DNA from: a bacterium
Lineage (GTDB): Bacteria; Bdellovibrionota_C; UBA2361; RFPC01
Assembly (NCBI GenBank): GCA_030431715.1
Contig: JAUIIO010000017.1
Location: forward strand, 1-64,000
DNA: 64,000 nucleotides
Reading direction: 5' to 3'
Shown here: one piece after another, positions 18,035 through 28,015 of the stretch
How the letters are laid out: each line of letters opens with the position of its first letter
Position numbering within the stretch: position 1 is the stretch's first letter
The notes under the pieces: model-generated
The model's database searches: none
What the model was told of the DNA's origin: nothing
The model's input: only the letters and a program-made list of their open reading frames with translations
Made by a program: the position numbers and the translations under genes

Positions 18035-18484
18035 ATGAACAGATTCCTTTACCCCTCACGCACGTTTGCTCGAAGACGTGTTCAGTCATCCCCCCAAAAA
18101 ATTCTCGGTAAGGTACTTGTAGGTACTGCAGACCCGCGTCTAAGGAGAAGGCTCTCACGCTTCCTCAGGCGGTGGGCCGATACGGTTGAATGCTGCCTTG
18201 CCGGTCGGGAGTGTTTTGAGATGGCGATGAATGCTCTGAGTGAAGGAGAGCCGTTTGATCTTATCCTTGTAGATACCGATCTTCCAGTTCTTGATGCTTA
18301 CAGTGTTACAAGCCTTCTTCGTGACAACGACTACCCGGCAACAATTATCTCCTTTAGCGGTGACTACTTTCCGATGTATGAACTCGAAAGTGAGGAAGCT
18401 GGCTGTAACGGGCACTTACATACTGATACTATTGAACAAACTTTGCCGGGTTTCTTTGCCTATGAGAGTGCGGTTAATTCCTAA
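18035..18484 (+). CDS. stand-alone response-regulator receiver domain protein
   Basis: 149 residues from ATG 18035. This start is preferred over the in-frame GTG at 18026 because AGGTG lies seven bases upstream. A basic N-terminal tail (RTFARRR) precedes a CheY-like receiver: KVLVGTADPRLRRRL with an acidic pocket Asp, then LILVDTDLPVLD with the phosphoacceptor Asp, then ATIISFSGD. The conserved C-terminal Lys (normally K-P) appears replaced, since GCNGHLHTDT stands in its place. No output domain. The changed Lys suggests altered or no phosphorylation switching. Partner unknown. Confidence 0.75.
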   Translation: MNRFLYPSRTFARRRVQSSPQKILGKVLVGTADPRLRRRLSRFLRRWADTVECCLAGRECFEMAMNALSEGEPFDLILVDTDLPVLDAYSVTSLLRDNDYPATIISFSGDYFPMYELESEEAGCNGHLHTDTIEQTLPGFFAYESAVNS

Positions 18485-18568
18485 GTGAGTATAGGGAAAC
18501 ATCCCCTCTTGCCTGCAGGGAGATATTCAGGGCTATAATTTACTGAGACCATTACAAAGGAGATGCTC

Positions 18569-19213
18569 GTGAATGCACCCACTGCAACAGTTCCCTCTTC
18601 GATAAGTATTTCACAAGAACTCAATTCCGCTTGGCAAGATAGCTCAGGGAGAAAGCTTACGCTCTGGGGGGCTATCGGTTTTCTGGTTCTCACGCAATTC
18701 ATACTTGGAATAGTCCACTATGCCCTTTTTGGCTCCCCTGAGACTGCCGGTGCTGTTGGACAGATAGTAAATATCCTCTTTGGCCTTGTAAGCGGCGCAA
18801 TCGGTGTGGGGGTTTTTATCATCGCAATCGAGTTTGCCCGTGGTAATAGCCCTAAGGCGACAAGTGTTTTTGATACCATGGGAGGTATTGTATCGATCTC
18901 CCTCTGTTCAATACTTATGATGATTTTAATTGTGATAGGTCTTGTTCTGTTGATCCTCCCCGGAATTTACCTTGCGGTATCGTATATGTTTGCTCTTCCT
19001 CTGGTGTACGACAAGAAGCTGGGCGTTTGGGATGCTCTAGAGACCTCAAGAAAAACAGTAACCGCAAACTGGTTCTCTTACTTTTTTCTGTTCTTATTGA
19101 TGTCGATTATTATGGTTATCTCAGCAATACCGCTGTTTATAGGCCTTATCTGGACAGTGCCAATGAGTTACACGATGTACGGCCGCCTCTACCACAAAGC
19201 CTTCGATTCATAA
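18569..19213 (+). CDS. multi-pass membrane protein
   Basis: 214 residues. The in-frame ATG at 18563 overlaps the AAAGGAG ribosome site, so the GTG at 18569, seven bases downstream of it, is the likelier start. About five membrane helices are visible (LWGAIGFLVLTQFILGIV, IVNILFGLVSGAIGVGVFI, ILMMILIVIGLVLLILPGIY, YFFLFLLMSIIMVISAIPLF). The LPGIYLAVSYMFALPLVYD segment resembles glycerophosphoryl-diester-phosphodiesterase-type and YciC-like membrane families. No catalytic motif, function unknown. Confidence 0.75.
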   Translation: MNAPTATVPSSISISQELNSAWQDSSGRKLTLWGAIGFLVLTQFILGIVHYALFGSPETAGAVGQIVNILFGLVSGAIGVGVFIIAIEFARGNSPKATSVFDTMGGIVSISLCSILMMILIVIGLVLLILPGIYLAVSYMFALPLVYDKKLGVWDALETSRKTVTANWFSYFFLFLLMSIIMVISAIPLFIGLIWTVPMSYTMYGRLYHKAFDS

Positions 19214-19253
19214 TATAGAAAGGAGAGGCTCCATCCTCTGTGAAGCAACGCGC

Positions 19254-19350
19254 CTCTGTGTCCTCTGTGTTTAGTAGTGAAACCATAGGTTTGGCAATCA
19301 AAATGAGCAGCGCCTGCGCCAAAGAAAGTAAAAACACAGAACTTACAGAG
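19254..19350. repeat. CTCTGTG/CACAGAG inverted-repeat element, copy 2
   Basis: The arms are 19254-19272 and 19332-19350. The left arm is identical to 7028-7046 and the right arm is related to 7109-7127. The interior differs between copies. Confidence 0.75.
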
Positions 19351-19386
19351 TGTACAAAGTGAGGGGATTAGAACTCTTAAAGTATT

Positions 19387-19525
19387 GTCATTGCGATGCG
19401 GCGTGCCAATCCCCGTGCTTCAAATAGAAATTTGTAGCACGGGCATGGAGATTGCCGCCATCCTTCGCGTGAAGCTACGGACGACAGGCTGTCGTTCGGC
19501 TATCGCCTCAGCTCCTCGCAATGAC
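19387..19525. repeat. GTCATTGCGA TIR element, copy 2
   Basis: 139-bp element starting GTCATTGCGATG and ending CCTCGCAATGAC, homologous at its ends and in GGGATTGCC-like internal boxes to 2941-3104. Together with the preceding element it fills the 346-bp gap between the membrane protein gene and atpC. Confidence 0.75.
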
Positions 19526-19559
19526 GATAGGCACTCTAAAGGGGTGATGAGCGGCGGGC

Positions 19560-19976
19560 TTAGTGGCTTATGAGCTGGTCGATTGCCTCTATGCGGCTAA
19601 GTTTTACTCTGGCGAGCTTCCACTCGGGGTCTTCGCTGTAGCCCTCTTCTAGAGTTTTTGATAGCTCAGTACGGTTGTCCGCATAGTGATCCCTGTCGAT
19701 ATCTTCATCGCGGTCAGCGCTATCAGCGAGAATAGTAAGGGTTCCGTCTGAATAGCTGGCAAATCCCTCAGAGATGACGAGCCTGACGACAGAACCCTCC
19801 CCGGCAGATTGGTAAGAGAGGATCCCAGTTCCAAGCAGCGTCGTGTACTGGGCGTGTTCAGGCAGAAGGCCCACTTCGCCGTTACTACCGGGTAAGATAA
19901 CCTCGCTTACGACATCGTCGTGTACAAGGCCCGCCGGTGAGAATACTTTGAGTCGAAATGTGCCGTTTTCTGCCAT
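19560..19976 (-). CDS. atpC: ATP synthase F1 epsilon subunit
   Basis: 138 residues. It begins TFRLKVFSPAGLVHDDVVSEVILPGSNGEVGLLPEHAQY, the typical epsilon beta-barrel, and ends with a helical hairpin. Epsilon couples F1 rotation to the c ring and inhibits ATP hydrolysis. It is the last gene of the atp cluster, 21 bp after atpD. Confidence 0.97.
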   Translation of the reverse strand: MAENGTFRLKVFSPAGLVHDDVVSEVILPGSNGEVGLLPEHAQYTTLLGTGILSYQSAGEGSVVRLVISEGFASYSDGTLTILADSADRDEDIDRDHYADNRTELSKTLEEGYSEDPEWKLARVKLSRIEAIDQLISH

Positions 19977-19997
19977 GAGTACTTTCCTATCTTGTTG

Positions 19998-21482
<1,485 letters not shown>

Positions 21483-21490
21483 TTAAAATT

Positions 21491-22387
21491 TTAATTCGTT
21501 GCTTCAGCACCACCGATAATGTCGAGGAGCTCAGCAGTAATAGCCGTTTGACGTAGTTTGTTGTGGGTAAGCGTAAGCTTGTCCGCGAGTTCTCCAGCAT
21601 TCTTTGTGGCAGCATCCATAGCGACCATACGACTTCCGTGCTCACTTGCCTTTGCATCAAGCCCGGCCTGACGAACCATTGTACGAAGGACCCTTGGAAT
21701 GATTGCTTCAAAAACAGCAGCAGCAGACGGCTCAAAAATAGCCTCTACTTGGCTTTCTTCTGATTCTTCAGTAGAGCTTGTAACCTCACCAAGAGAAGAG
21801 GCGCTCACAGGTAGTATCTTTTCACTGATAACATCTTGAGACATCGCGCTCTTAAAGCGGGTGTAAAGCATATGTACTTCATCAACCTCTTCGTTTAAGA
21901 ACTTCCCTTCTAGTACTGCGCAGATCTCATCGATAGGCCATTTGTTGGCATCTTCTGGAAGCTCAATGTAGGTATCAAGTGGGGTACGCTTCATGAGCTT
22001 GTAATGCTCAACAGGCTTTTTCCCGATAAGGATTGACTCAATCTTTGCCTCAGGATTGCTTTCTTGGAGGCGTTTAAGAGTAAGCTCAACGTTCTTATTC
22101 ACGTTTGTGTTATATCCACCGCAGAGTCCACGGCTGCCACCAACAACGAGTAGGATGATGTTTTTGATCTCCTTACGTTCGTTCATGAGTGGATGATTGT
22201 TAGCAACATCTCCTGAGAGAACTTGCCCGAGCAGTTCACCAAGTGCATCTGTGTACTCACGTGCCGCTTTTACGGCGTCCTGAGCCTTTCTGAGCTTAGC
22301 CGCAGAGACTAGCTTCATCGCATAGGTGATCTTCTTTGTGTTCTTAACCGACCGAATCCGTCGTTTAATGTCCTTTAGTCCTGCCAC
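21491..22387 (-). CDS. atpG: ATP synthase F1 gamma subunit
   Basis: 298 residues. Central rotor shaft. N-terminus MAGLKDIKRRIRSVKNTKKITYAMKLVSAAK and C-terminus KLTLTHNKLRQTAITAELLDIIGGAEA are diagnostic. GTG start at 22387 with AGAAGGA upstream. Between atpA and atpD. Confidence 0.97.
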   Translation of the reverse strand: MAGLKDIKRRIRSVKNTKKITYAMKLVSAAKLRKAQDAVKAAREYTDALGELLGQVLSGDVANNHPLMNERKEIKNIILLVVGGSRGLCGGYNTNVNKNVELTLKRLQESNPEAKIESILIGKKPVEHYKLMKRTPLDTYIELPEDANKWPIDEICAVLEGKFLNEEVDEVHMLYTRFKSAMSQDVISEKILPVSASSLGEVTSSTEESEESQVEAIFEPSAAAVFEAIIPRVLRTMVRQAGLDAKASEHGSRMVAMDAATKNAGELADKLTLTHNKLRQTAITAELLDIIGGAEATN

Positions 22388-22436
22388 GTTTGTTCCTTCT
22401 CTTTAGAGTAAAGTGTATCTCAGTATGATAACCGTA

Positions 22437-24035
22437 CTAAGCAGCTGCTCCACTCCCTTGCGCAGCACCACCCTGAGATGATTTTGCGCCAGTGCCATTT
22501 GTAGACGCTCCTTTAGCAACAAGCTGACCAGCCTTAAATTCTTTAAGGAATGCGCCTATAACATCTTTGAGCTTACCTTTAATCTCGTCATCAAGAGCTT
22601 TCTTCTCTCCGAGCTCTGTTAGCACATCTTTGTGGTTTACTTCGATGTGAGCCTGAAGAGCATCTTCAAAAGGTCTTACCTGTGAAACATCAAGGTCATC
22701 ACAGAAGCCTTCGTTTACAGCAAATATAGAGATGACCTGCTTAATGGCTGGAAGTGGTTTGTACTGCTCCTGCTTTAGGATCTCAACAAGACGCTCACCG
22801 CGTGCGAGCTGAGCCTGAGTTGCTTCATCGAGGTCAGAACCAAACTGAGCGAAAGCTTGCATCTCACGATACTGAGCGAGGTCGAGTCGGAGCGTTCCTG
22901 CTACCTGCTTCATCGCCTTAATCTGAGCAGCACCACCTACCCGTGATACTGAAAGACCAACGTTTACCGCAGGACGTACACCGGAGTTAAAAAGATCTGT
23001 TTCTAAGAAGATCTGTCCGTCTGTAATCGAAATTACGTTGGTTGGAATATAGGCCGATACGTCCCCTTCCTGTGTTTCAATCACAGGTAGAGCTGTAAGT
23101 GAACCAGCACCCATCTCGTCACTAAGCTTTGCCGCACGCTCTAGAAGACGAGAGTGCAAGTAGAATACGTCACCTGGATAAGCTTCACGTCCTGGAGGTC
23201 TTCTAAGAAGAAGTGACATAGCCCGGTAAGCTACCGCGTGCTTTGAAAGATCGTCATAGATGATAAGAGCATGCTTGCCTTGGTCCATGAAGTACTCACC
23301 CATGGCGCATCCGGTATAAGGAGCGAGGAATGAGAGAGGAGCGGGCTCAGAAGCGGTAGCTGCAACCACAATAGTGTGGTCCATAGCGCCCTCTTCCTTA
23401 AGCTTCTCAACAACTTGAGCTACTGAAGATCTCTTCTGACCGATAGCAACGTAAATACAGATCACACCAGTGTCTTTCTGGTTAATGATGGTATCAAGAG
23501 CAACAGCAGTCTTACCGGTTTTCTTATCGCCAATGATAAGCTCGCGCTGACCACGACCTACTGGGGTCATTGAGTCAATTGATTTGATACCTGTCTGCAT
23601 CGGCTCATGAACAGACTTACGTTTTACGATACCTGGTGCTTTTACCTCGATACGTCTTGTTTCTGTAGTGTTTAAGTCACCAGCTCCGTCGATTGGGTTA
23701 CCGAGACCGTCAAGTACGCGCCCTACAAGAGATTCACCAACAGGGACACTCGCAATCTTATCTGTACGCTTAACCGTATCACCCTCAGAAACGAGCTTCG
23801 TGTCACCCATGAGCACGACACCAACTCTGTCTTCTTCAAGGTTCAGTGCGATACCAGTAACTTCATTTGGGAGCTCAACAAGCTCACCAAGGGCCACACC
23901 AGAAAGTCCGTGAACGAAGGCAACTCCGTCAGATACGGAAAGTACGGTACCAGTTTCGCGAAGTTCGCCGGATGGTGAGAAATCCTGAATTCGCTCTTTT
24001 AATATCTTACTAATTTCGTCTGCATTCATAGTCAT
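22437..24035 (-). CDS. atpA: ATP synthase F1 alpha subunit
   Basis: 532 residues. Non-catalytic nucleotide-binding subunit with P-loop [22 protein letters not shown] region, and the alpha signature [14 protein letters not shown]. The C-terminus is extended by about 25 Gly/Ala/Ser-rich residues ([15 protein letters not shown]) beyond the usual end, a minor oddity. Start ATG with AAAAGGA. A second ATG lies two codons later. Confidence 0.98.
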   Translation of the reverse strand: MTMNADEISKILKERIQDFSPSGELRETGTVLSVSDGVAFVHGLSGVALGELVELPNEVTGIALNLEEDRVGVVLMGDTKLVSEGDTVKRTDKIASVPVGESLVGRVLDGLGNPIDGAGDLNTTETRRIEVKAPGIVKRKSVHEPMQTGIKSIDSMTPVGRGQRELIIGDKKTGKTAVALDTIINQKDTGVICIYVAIGQKRSSVAQVVEKLKEEGAMDHTIVVAATASEPAPLSFLAPYTGCAMGEYFMDQGKHALIIYDDLSKHAVAYRAMSLLLRRPPGREAYPGDVFYLHSRLLERAAKLSDEMGAGSLTALPVIETQEGDVSAYIPTNVISITDGQIFLETDLFNSGVRPAVNVGLSVSRVGGAAQIKAMKQVAGTLRLDLAQYREMQAFAQFGSDLDEATQAQLARGERLVEILKQEQYKPLPAIKQVISIFAVNEGFCDDLDVSQVRPFEDALQAHIEVNHKDVLTELGEKKALDDEIKGKLKDVIGAFLKEFKAGQLVAKGASTNGTGAKSSQGGAAQGSGAAA

Positions 24036-24064
24036 TGGTTACGTTCCTTTTCATTAAAAATCAT

Positions 24065-24622
24065 TTAAGCGGCAAGTTGTGCTTTCATTCGTTCAAGGTT
24101 GCCCTTGATTGAACCATCAAGGAGCTTGTCACCTGCACGCACTACCATTCCACCGATGAGGTCACTCTCAACTTTCCAAGATACGGTAGCGAGTGAGCCA
24201 AAGTCTTGCTGCATCTTGTTCTCAATTTGCTGTTTCTCATCAGCGCTGAGTTCAGTGGCAGTGGCGATTTCAAGACTCAGAGAATTCTTAAGCTCTGCAA
24301 TGAGAAGTTCAAGAGAATCCGCGATCTCTTTAACACCGCCCAGCCTCTTGTTTTCAAACATCACCAACAGAAAGTTTTTGAAATACTTGTCTTCAAAAAT
24401 TTTAGCAGCGATATCACTAACAACAGCTTGCTTCTCAGCGGCTTTGTATGCCGGATTGAGAACAGCCTCTCTGAGTTCTGCAGAGCCTCCCCAAGCCTCA
24501 GCGAATGCTCTTAGGGCACTTAGTTGCTTATCAAGTTTTTCCTGATCTGGCCCTGCTGCGAGTACAACATCAAGGAGCGATCTTGCGTATCTCTTAGCTG
24601 TTTTTCCGTCTATTGTGTGCAA
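24065..24622 (-). CDS. atpH: ATP synthase F1 delta subunit
   Basis: 185 residues. Stator subunit OSCP/delta: AKRYARSLLDVVLAAG at the N-terminus, NKRLGGVKEIADSLELL in the middle and a C-terminal VESDLIGGMVVRAGDKLLDGSIKGNLERM. TTG start at 24622 preceded by GGGAG at good spacing. Between atpF and atpA. Confidence 0.96.
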   Translation of the reverse strand: MHTIDGKTAKRYARSLLDVVLAAGPDQEKLDKQLSALRAFAEAWGGSAELREAVLNPAYKAAEKQAVVSDIAAKIFEDKYFKNFLLVMFENKRLGGVKEIADSLELLIAELKNSLSLEIATATELSADEKQQIENKMQQDFGSLATVSWKVESDLIGGMVVRAGDKLLDGSIKGNLERMKAQLAA

Positions 24623-24659
24623 TGGTAACTCCCTTCCCTAAACGTTCGTTGATCTGACC

Positions 24660-25229
24660 CTACTGAAGGCTCCCGAGTCCTTTAAGGACTGATTCTCTAA
24701 GAGCTTTGTCTTCGTCCGCTGATAGTGACGAAGAGAGCTTCTGGCGAGCCGATGAGATAACCTGTGAAGCAAATTCATTTTGTAGCTCTAGCTCTTGCTG
24801 AAGCTTTTCGGACTTAATGGTTGTATCTGCCTGAGCCGCAATCATATCTGATCGCGCGGTTCCTTCAGACAGGATAGCTTGATATTCGTTCTCAGCCTCG
24901 CTCGCGCCACGCTCCTTAAGCTTAGCGATGTCGCTCTGTAGAGCGGCGAGCTGGTCTTTTGCTGCAGCTAATTTGACATTGGCTTCTGCGAGCTTGCGCT
25001 CTCCTTCTGTCGCGAGGTGTTCAATCTCTGCTGCTCGCGATACCCAGAATTCGTTAAAAGGCTTTCTTAGCAAGAAGTACATTAACAGGACGAATGCGAT
25101 GAAGTGCGTCCAGTATTTGTGAGTGTGCTCAAATGATGGAGGCCCGTGCCTCTCGGCGGCAAGCAGTGTGGTTGTCGGCAATGCTACAGTAAGAAGGAGT
25201 ATCGAAAGAGGGAGAAGTATTCTTTTCAT
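24660..25229 (-). CDS. atpF: ATP synthase Fo b subunit
   Basis: 189 residues. An extra N-terminal signal-like helix (LLPLSILLLTVALPTTTLLAA) precedes the membrane helix YWTHFIAFVLLMYFLLRKPF and the long charged peripheral-stalk helix. An N-terminal leader on b is seen in several delta- and epsilonproteobacterial type synthases. It starts five bases after the b' stop, implying coupled translation. Confidence 0.93.
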   Translation of the reverse strand: MKRILLPLSILLLTVALPTTTLLAAERHGPPSFEHTHKYWTHFIAFVLLMYFLLRKPFNEFWVSRAAEIEHLATEGERKLAEANVKLAAAKDQLAALQSDIAKLKERGASEAENEYQAILSEGTARSDMIAAQADTTIKSEKLQQELELQNEFASQVISSARQKLSSSLSADEDKALRESVLKGLGSLQ

Positions 25230-25234
25230 AATAG

Positions 25235-25666
25235 TTACAGGGAAATCTCTACAGGTTTCTTAAGCCGAGAAACGATCTCATCTGAGATCTTCTCAACGTC
25301 ACTCTTTAGGTCGGAACGAATCTGCTCTGCTCTTTTATCGTTCTCTGCCCTAGCAGCTACGATTTTGGCGTGCGCGTCGTTCTCAGCAGTGCTTACAATT
25401 CTTGAGGCTTCCTTTCGGGCTTGGGCAAGCTTGTCCATCTTAACGCGCATAGTTTCTACCTGAGCATCTGTGAAAGCGTCTTGATACTGTGCTTCAAGCT
25501 TAGCGGCTTCCTCAAGCGCGCCTCTTGCGTTGCCCTCAGCGCCTGTAGTTGAGCGCTCCCTCTCTTCGTAAAGATCTAGGTAAGGTTTAAAAAGAACTCG
25601 CCCTGCAATGACAGTGTAGAGATAAAAGACCGGGGCACAGATAAGTATGCCAATAAAATCGGTCAT
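25235..25666 (-). CDS. atpF': ATP synthase Fo b' subunit
   Basis: 144 residues from ATG 25666. One membrane helix (FIGILICAPVFYLYTVIAGRVLFKPY), then a charged stalk helix. b' pairs with b in the peripheral stalk. The start is uncertain. The frame stays open to a TTG at 25798. The ATG gives the family's usual spacing to the KPY motif but has no Shine-Dalgarno. An excellent GAGGTG at 25729-25734 sits five bases before an in-frame ATA codon (25721-25723), 19 codons upstream. First atp gene of the operon; the a and c genes are not nearby. Confidence 0.88.
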   Translation of the reverse strand: MTDFIGILICAPVFYLYTVIAGRVLFKPYLDLYEERERSTTGAEGNARGALEEAAKLEAQYQDAFTDAQVETMRVKMDKLAQARKEASRIVSTAENDAHAKIVAARAENDKRAEQIRSDLKSDVEKISDEIVSRLKKPVEISL

Positions 25667-25933
25667 GGTCAGGTCGAAAACAGCGAGAAGGGACTCTAAT
25701 GTTGATGGTTCTACCGGGTCTATCGTAACACCTCGTATGCTTAGATTAACGTGATAAAATCGCAGAATTTTTACACTAAAGTCATACTTCGTGTGCAATG
25801 ATTTTTCAAGTTTTGGCGGGTGTTTTTTTCTCCACTCTCATTAGGAAAAGGTGAGAACTTTCGCGATGATATTTAGGATCACTGAAGTTGGTAGCGTGGC
25901 GGGAAGTGTGAAGGAGGGCGAGCTATCCTGAAA

Positions 25934-26308
25934 TTAGGCAGCTCCTCCTTTTTTCAGGGTGAGAGTGCTATCAGCGCCTTTACTCATGCTGCAGCTCCCT
26001 TCAAATACCACCCCTTCCTCTATCTTGAGGTTAGAACTCTGAATGTTTCCGTATACCTTTGCAGGTTGGATAAGTGAGAGCTTGCCGCTGGCGTAGATGT
26101 CACCATGTACGGTGCCTCTGACTATGATCTCAGCTCCCTTGATGGTAGCCTTAATCTCCGCGCCTTCGCCGATCTCCAGTAAATTTTTAGCCTCAATCTC
26201 GCCCTCTACCACTCCAGTGAGCTGCGCAGGTCCAGAAAAAGTAATATTTCCAACGACTTTAGATCCCTGTCCGAGGAATGCCTGATTAGTATTTTTAGTA
26301 GTAGTGAT
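25934..26308 (-). CDS. bactofilin, apparent ATC start
   Basis: Polymer-forming bactofilin: short beta-helix repeats such as EGEIEAKNLLEIGEGAEIKATI and TVHGDIYASGKLSL. These proteins make membrane-associated scaffolds for cell shape or chromosome placement. Standard ORF calling starts at GTG 26212. However, the same frame continues upstream as convincing bactofilin N-terminus (FLGQGSKVVGNITFSGPAQL) back to 26308, with no ATG, GTG or TTG. The codon at 26306-26308 is ATC, six bases after TAAGGGGGTG, a near-perfect Shine-Dalgarno. From there the protein is 125 residues. The bactofilin-atp order occurs in deltaproteobacteria, often with parAB, which here is 35 kb away. Confidence 0.85.
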   Translation of the reverse strand: MTTTKNTNQAFLGQGSKVVGNITFSGPAQLTGVVEGEIEAKNLLEIGEGAEIKATIKGAEIIVRGTVHGDIYASGKLSLIQPAKVYGNIQSSNLKIEEGVVFEGSCSMSKGADSTLTLKKGGAA

Positions 26309-26458
26309 AGGACACCCCCTTAAAAATGTTGTGCCGTAATAAGCTAGTTGTGCCTGTTAAGATGCAGGATGTTTCACGCAAGAACGCACAAAAAGCTCAA
26401 CCGTAAAACTATAGGCTTAGGGGAGTGAAATCAAGAAATATATAGGTATAACAATGTT

Positions 26459-26776
26459 CTATGAGGTTGGATTGCTTCCGAGGTTTAAAAAGCTTGGGCC
26501 GACTTTGCACGGGGTAATCTCGATCTTCTTCCAGACCTGCCCAATCACGTAAGGCTCAGTTTTAAGCCAATCATCAACTTCGGCTCTTGTTTCGAAATTT
26601 ACAATGTAGACAGATCCTATCATCTTGTCGTCGTCATCGAGCATAGCGACTCCGTAGAGGACCTTACCCTCTTTAAGCATCTTGTCACCAAGAGCGATAT
26701 GCTGGTCACGTACAGCAAGCCTACGATCGAGAGCCTTATCGTCTTCACCGTCATAACCTAATACAAGAAAGGGCAT
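26459..26776 (-). CDS. YciI family protein (chromosomal copy)
   Basis: 105 residues of the YciI/dimeric ferredoxin-like fold: FLVLGYDGEDDKALDRRLAV, LDDDDKMIGSVYIVNF and EPYVIGQVWKKIEI. YciI proteins are small dimers with a conserved His-Asp pair; activity is mostly unknown. Strong AAGGAG before the ATG. A clear paralogue is carried by an integron cassette at 51506-51844. Gene pair with the downstream-transcribing DUF2817 gene on the same strand (20-bp gap). Confidence 0.88.
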   Translation of the reverse strand: MPFLVLGYDGEDDKALDRRLAVRDQHIALGDKMLKEGKVLYGVAMLDDDDKMIGSVYIVNFETRAEVDDWLKTEPYVIGQVWKKIEITPCKVGPSFLNLGSNPTS

Positions 26777-26796
26777 CTTATTTCTCCTTGGCCGCT

Positions 26797-27960
26797 CTAT
26801 TGAGATGTGTTCAAGAGTGCTGAAAACTTACCGTAAAGTTCCACGCCACGCGTAAGTATCAGCTGCTCCCACTCTTTATCGGGAGGACAGAATGCGTTTT
26901 GAAGGTTTGTCTTGCTCCAATGGGAGACGTCTGCTTTCCCATAGTGGTGGTAGCTGTTTTCATCACGAAGCGCCCAGAGCATTCTTACGGGGCCATATGT
27001 ACCGAATTCCTCAAGCACCCAGTTTACTTCAACGGCAGGCAAAACTTCTGGAGCCGCATTCTGTAAATCTCCGGGAGTTTTAAACCCGGCACCTTCGTCT
27101 GGGGCGTCGGAATCGAGGCTCTCCCCGAGGGCGGCCTCGTAAGCTTTTGTGCGTGGATGATCTTTGGACAGAGGCCAGAACAGAACATCTTTCCCGTATT
27201 CGCTTAGGCCTGTGTGTACTTCAATAACGTGGAGTTTCTTAACTGAGCTAAGATGGGTTTCCATCCATTCTTTTAGAAAGACAAGACTCTCCTCCATCTT
27301 GCTACCACCGTAGTAGATCCCTTTAGGATATTCGTACTGACCGCCGGCGATCGCTTGTTTCAGGGTGGTAAAGCCGTGCTGATAAATGTTGTAGAGTGTT
27401 AGAGGAATAAATGCCGTAATTTTCGTAGGGGCGGAATTCGGGTTTAGGAAGCTTTCGATCTTACGGTATGACTCAGGAGCCCCTGAAAAGCCTGAGGGGT
27501 TGAGAACAAAGTTGCGATTCAGATCGGCATTTGATTCATTCACTCTCCGCAAGTGAGCCATGCCGTATGGGTTTAAGCCGTGTATGAAAATAATGGCCTT
27601 ATTTTCAGGAGGTGTTACCGGCGACTTTAAAATCTCACTCTGAATAGCACTCCCGGCAAAGGCCTCGACGCCGTGAGTACCAGAGATATGTAAAAGTACC
27701 TCGTCTGGATTTTTGGTACCAAACCACGCGATGTCGATAGTAAGCTGTTCGTTGTTAGGGCCGCGAGCTTTAATGGCGTAAGAAGAGAGATCGGCCCCCT
27801 GAGAGGTCGCGCGTGAGAGAAAGAGCTTGCGCGCGCTAACGTAATCACGCGGAAAGTTGTCAGATGCTACATACTCAGGAGTAGGCCAGACACAAATAGT
27901 AAGATAAGCAGCGACTACGCAGACAAGGATGAGAAGAACAATACGTAAAAACAAGAACAT
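26797..27960 (-). CDS. DUF2817 family M14-like metallopeptidase, membrane-anchored
   Basis: 387 residues. N-terminal membrane helix (FLRIVLLILVCVVAAYLTICVW) leads to a periplasmic domain. The DUF2817 features are HISGTHGVEAFAGSA (zinc His and Glu), IFIHGLNPYGMAHLRRVNESNADLNRNF, VIEVHTGLSEYG (third zinc ligand) and VNWVLEEFGTYG (likely catalytic Glu). This is a carboxypeptidase-like fold related to M14; the substrate is unknown. Very strong GGAGGTG before ATG 27960. Confidence 0.85.
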   Translation of the reverse strand: MFLFLRIVLLILVCVVAAYLTICVWPTPEYVASDNFPRDYVSARKLFLSRATSQGADLSSYAIKARGPNNEQLTIDIAWFGTKNPDEVLLHISGTHGVEAFAGSAIQSEILKSPVTPPENKAIIFIHGLNPYGMAHLRRVNESNADLNRNFVLNPSGFSGAPESYRKIESFLNPNSAPTKITAFIPLTLYNIYQHGFTTLKQAIAGGQYEYPKGIYYGGSKMEESLVFLKEWMETHLSSVKKLHVIEVHTGLSEYGKDVLFWPLSKDHPRTKAYEAALGESLDSDAPDEGAGFKTPGDLQNAAPEVLPAVEVNWVLEEFGTYGPVRMLWALRDENSYHHYGKADVSHWSKTNLQNAFCPPDKEWEQLILTRGVELYGKFSALLNTSQ

Positions 27961-28015
27961 CTAACACCTCCTCGCTCGCCTGAGTTACTCCGCGTAGCCG
28001 CAACTTATTAATTCC

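Noticed and set aside
19385..19573. Plus-strand ORF over the 19.4-kb repeat
   Set aside because: It reads through a dispersed non-coding repeat and has no ribosome site.
25667..25798. Long N-terminal extension of atpF' to the TTG at 25798
   Set aside because: The extra 44 residues are unlike b' subunits and the TTG has no ribosome site; the internal starts are more plausible.
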